From NCBI RefSeq assembly GCF_005049045.1, contig NZ_SUPK01000002.1:496001-560000 (forward strand): a stretch of DNA of 64,000 nt, written 5' to 3'. Source of the stretch: Cohnella pontilimi. GTDB taxonomy: Bacteria > Bacillota > Bacilli > Paenibacillales > Paenibacillaceae. Below the pieces are notes generated by a model that had not been told where the DNA came from, did no database searches, and saw nothing but the letters and a program-made list of their open reading frames with translations. Positions 61,301 through 64,000 of this stretch are shown here, in pieces. Positions within the stretch are counted from its first letter, which is position 1, and the number at the start of each line of letters is the position of its first letter. The position numbers were made by a program, and so were the translations under genes.

Positions 61301-63868
61301 TTATCGAATCTCTTGGACAGCCATGTTCCAACCCGCCAATTCAAGCGCACGCTGCTCTTTCGGCACGCCGCTCCAATCGATGGAGATCGTTTTCTTTTCT
61401 CCCGGCAGCAAAGAAAGATCGTTGTCAGAGAAATACACATATCCTTCCGCCACCAACGGACGCGCATCTTCCAAATGTACTTGCACTGCTGCGAAACCAC
61501 CCGCGTTGCTCAGTTCAAGCTCCCACCGGTCATCCGCCGTTTCCCGCTTCACCGCTTGTACCTCGGTGTCCGCCGCGTCAAGCATCGGCTGCATGTCCGC
61601 GGTGCGGCTGAAAGTGTAACGGTTGTCTGCAAGGACACGGCCGGAAGCGTCGGAGAGCTCCAGCACAAGGAAGAAAAGATCGTCGCTTACCCGCTCCATC
61701 GGAATCTCGATCTTATAAAACTTGATCGGAGTCCGGGATTCTACTCTTCCGGTCCACAACCCTTCCCCGTAAACGGAACCGCGGGCACCAACCAACCGCC
61801 AAACCGCCTTCACGCCGGACAGCGTCTCCCTATGCGAACTTACCGCCCATAAATCGGCTGCGAATCGCTGCTGTCCTTCCCACGCCATCATGTCGAAGCC
61901 GGCGCTGACCGAAACTTGCCGGTAAGCCTTCGCAACCGCGTAGTAAACTTGCTTCGTATTCGCGTAATAATCGAGCGCCGATGTGCACCAAGCGTTCGGG
62001 AACGGTTCGTTGAATTGCCACGGGAGCGTTCCGCTGCTTTGCTTCTTCCGGCGCCGGTTCGACTCCAACGCGTAGCCGAGTCCCTCTGCCTGCAGGAACT
62101 GGCTGGCCCGGATTAACGTCCGCACCTCCGTCAGCCGGCTGCCGAACGCCTCCTGCACCAGCTGCTCGTTGTTCCACCAGGAACCCCGGTGGAAATAAAT
62201 CGGATTGTCTTTCCCCGCCGGCCATTGATTCATCTCGCCGATGGTGGCGTTCAACGTCTTCAAATTGGTCATGCCCTCGACGCCAAATTCGCTGTGGAGC
62301 AGCGAAGTGCCGCCGTTGAATAGCGTATAGTGCGCGGTCAACCCTTGATGCTCCCAAGGGCCGTGCACATCATGCAAACCGGTCGGGTCGTTCGCGATAT
62401 TTTCCAGACTGTTCATAAACAGCCGTCCGCTTGGCGACGTCGGCAGCCAGAGCGCGCCGGGGTGAAGCCGCTGCACCGCTTCCTTCAAAATCGCCAGCAC
62501 CGGCTCGTCGTCATCGAGCGGAATGTCGCCCGCTCCCTGCAGCTCGTTGCCGCCGCACCAAAGCACGAGCGACGGGTTGTTCCGCTTGCGCGGAATAATC
62601 GATTCTGCTTCGGCGGCCATCATCGCCAGAAAATCCGGATCCTCGCTCGGCTTGTTCGCGATGCCCGAGCTCGATTGGATGAATTCCTGCCATACCATGA
62701 TGCCGTAACGGTTGCAAAGCTCGTAGAACGCGTCCTTCTCGATCAGGCCGCCGCCCCAAATGCGGAGCATGTTGACGCCGGCGCGCCGCGCGAGCTGCAG
62801 CAGCCGCTCAAGCTTCTCAGGCTGCGGAACACCGTACATGACGTCCATCGGCACCCAGTTCCAGCCTTTGATAAACGTTTTTTCCCCGTTGACGACAAGC
62901 GTGTACGGCTTCGCGGTCGTATCCGTCGTCTCGTTCGCCTCAAACCGAACTTCGCGGATGCCGAACACCACGGTGCGGTCCGCGGACGCCGCTTCTGCGC
63001 CGACCTCGGTCACCGTCACGGCCGCTTCATACAAATGCGCTTCGCCCGACCCGTTCGGCCACCAAAGCTGCGGCTCCGCCAACTTGACCAGCGTGTTCAG
63101 CCGCGTCTCGCCCGTCGTCACCGCATGCCGGGAAGAAGCCGAAGCCACCGGGCGTCCTTGGAACCGTACTTCCGTCCGAACTTCCACCAAAGCAGAACGA
63201 GTAGACGACAAGGCGGTCGATACCGACACATGCGCATGCCGGTAATCCTCCGTCAACTGGGGACGAACATACACGTCTTCCAGCCGGACGGGACCCGTCA
63301 CTTCCAGATAGACGTCGTCCCATATGCCTTGGTGAATCATGCGCGGGCAAAAGTCCCACCAGTAGGTCATCCGGCTTTTGTGCGTGCGGACATAGCTCGT
63401 TTTGCTGACCTGAGGCTGCTCGTCCGGCGCCTTCTCGATGACGACGGCAACAAGATTGTCCTGCCCGTATAGCAGCGCATCCGTCACTTCGAACACCGCC
63501 GGCGTGTACATTCCCTTATGCGTGCCGATCGGCCGGACGTTCAGGAAAAACCGCGCTTCGTAGTCGACGCCTTTAAAATGCAGCTGCACCCGCTGTCCGC
63601 GCAGTTTCTCCTCCACAAAAAACGACTTTTTATAAAGCCATGTACGCTCCGGCACCCACTCCACGAGCAGGCTGTTGCGTTCAAAGAACGGATCCGGCGT
63701 TTCGCCGTTCTTCCATACGTCGTGCAGCACCGTACCGGGAACGGTTCCTTGGCGCCACCAGCGGACGTCCTTCGTATCCGGCTTCTCGGCATCGCGCCAT
63801 ATCCAATCCTCGCCTACAAAATCTTTGTACCACCAGTCGCTGCCGTTTAACTCGATGCGCTGCGTCAA
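61301..63868 (-). CDS. Family 2 glycosyl hydrolase, beta-mannosidase-like
   Basis: An 855-aa GH2 enzyme with the full domain run: sugar-binding beta sandwich (about 1-190), immunoglobulin-like domain (about 190-320), TIM barrel (about 320-610) and C-terminal domains. The acid/base is E442 (WCGGNEL) and the nucleophile E527 (LLHSEFGVEG). It has no signal peptide, so it should act in the cytoplasm on imported mannosides, releasing terminal beta-mannose. The start appears to be TTG at 63868, overlapping the stop of the preceding gene (TTGA). Flanked by an aldolase gene downstream and another gene upstream in the same operon. Confidence 0.92.
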   Translation of the reverse strand: MTQRIELNGSDWWYKDFVGEDWIWRDAEKPDTKDVRWWRQGTVPGTVLHDVWKNGETPDPFFERNSLLVEWVPERTWLYKKSFFVEEKLRGQRVQLHFKGVDYEARFFLNVRPIGTHKGMYTPAVFEVTDALLYGQDNLVAVVIEKAPDEQPQVSKTSYVRTHKSRMTYWWDFCPRMIHQGIWDDVYLEVTGPVRLEDVYVRPQLTEDYRHAHVSVSTALSSTRSALVEVRTEVRFQGRPVASASSRHAVTTGETRLNTLVKLAEPQLWWPNGSGEAHLYEAAVTVTEVGAEAASADRTVVFGIREVRFEANETTDTTAKPYTLVVNGEKTFIKGWNWVPMDVMYGVPQPEKLERLLQLARRAGVNMLRIWGGGLIEKDAFYELCNRYGIMVWQEFIQSSSGIANKPSEDPDFLAMMAAEAESIIPRKRNNPSLVLWCGGNELQGAGDIPLDDDEPVLAILKEAVQRLHPGALWLPTSPSGRLFMNSLENIANDPTGLHDVHGPWEHQGLTAHYTLFNGGTSLLHSEFGVEGMTNLKTLNATIGEMNQWPAGKDNPIYFHRGSWWNNEQLVQEAFGSRLTEVRTLIRASQFLQAEGLGYALESNRRRKKQSSGTLPWQFNEPFPNAWCTSALDYYANTKQVYYAVAKAYRQVSVSAGFDMMAWEGQQRFAADLWAVSSHRETLSGVKAVWRLVGARGSVYGEGLWTGRVESRTPIKFYKIEIPMERVSDDLFFLVLELSDASGRVLADNRYTFSRTADMQPMLDAADTEVQAVKRETADDRWELELSNAGGFAAVQVHLEDARPLVAEGYVYFSDNDLSLLPGEKKTISIDWSGVPKEQRALELAGWNMAVQEIR

Positions 63869-64000
63869 GCCCGGTCACCGTCCATTTCGAGCAAGTTCGT
63901 CTCGGTCACAGGGCGGCCGGCGTCCACCGGAATGCGCAGCGTTTTGATCTCGCAAGGACCGAAAGAAACGTCCACCTTGCGGTTCCATTTCGGGAACGTC
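63865..64000 (-). CDS. C-terminal end of a gene in the sugar operon, possibly a GH38 alpha-mannosidase
   Basis: The frame is open to the window edge and gives the last 44 residues of a protein. These are beta-rich: KVDVSFGPCEIKTLRIPVD, then RPVTETNLLEMDGDRA. The phrase PCEIKTLRIP and the following TNLLE resemble the very C-terminus of GH38 alpha-mannosidases, which would suit a mannoside operon, but 44 residues are too few to be firm. Its stop overlaps the GH2 start. Confidence 0.5.
   Translation of the reverse strand, partial: TFPKWNRKVDVSFGPCEIKTLRIPVDAGRPVTETNLLEMDGDRA

Overview
The window reads as a chromosomal segment of a moderately GC-rich Gram-positive bacterium of the Paenibacillaceae (Paenibacillus/Cohnella type; inference from gene content). 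Supporting signs are strong GGAGG ribosome sites with ATG/GTG/TTG starts, a T-box in front of alaS, the Bacillales blocks yrrI-alaS-ireB-ruvX-yrzB-mltG-trhP1-trhP2 and cymR-yrvO, coproporphyrin-type hemEHY, racE, ytxH/ytxG and a lipoteichoic-acid-synthase-type enzyme. I see no rRNA, tRNA, CRISPR array or complete prophage.

Layout. 1-1.1 kb: 3' end of ilvD and a mirrored 57-bp repeat element (A). 1.1-8 kb: polysaccharide deacetylase, AI-2E-family permease, class B PBP and a chemoreceptor. 8-21.3 kb: leftward housekeeping run (tRNA hydroxylation, mltG, two DUF1292 genes, ruvX, ireB, T-box/alaS, yrrI, yrrD, cysteine desulfurase, cymR), with mnmA diverging rightward. 21.3-22 kb: second 57-bp repeat element (B). 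22-32 kb: a YebC-like protein without its N-terminal domain, cold-shock protein, pepF, deoxyinosine glycosylase, KtrB, GDPD, CapA-like protein and a SulP transporter next to an ArsR regulator with a long inverted-repeat operator. 32.8-38.8 kb: mobA-moeA-mobB, then hemE-hemH-hemY. 39-47 kb: MFS exporter, O-methyltransferase, LTA-synthase-like protein, HesB-like and DUF1450 genes, LysM-M14 peptidase, racE, ytxH/G. 47.2-49.3 kb: a degenerate IS1595-type transposase gene between a rightward and a leftward array of the same repeat core (C and D). 49.3-54.3 kb: SufR-like regulator, HepT-like protein, small membrane proteins, orphan CuA protein, holin, PLD lipoprotein, LLM oxidoreductase. 54.3-64 kb: a tightly packed leftward sugar operon (two SIS proteins, BadF and ROK kinases, GH4, DUF1537 kinase, class II aldolase, GH2 beta-mannosidase-like enzyme, and the 3' end of another gene).

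How the genes work together. alaS is tuned by uncharged tRNA-Ala through its T-box. The cysteine desulfurase is the expected sulfur donor for MnmA, and CymR probably controls sulfur supply. HemE, HemH and HemY carry out three steps of the coproporphyrin-dependent haem route. MobA/MoeA/MobB finish molybdenum cofactor. The sugar operon looks built to cleave a mannose-containing glycoside inside the cell and then isomerise and phosphorylate the products.

The strongest unexplained signal is the repeat family with core CTGAGYGAASGGGATAAGG. It occurs at three places, always between convergent genes, always with forward arms left of reverse arms. At one of them the arms enclose a transposase-like gene whose catalytic residues look lost.
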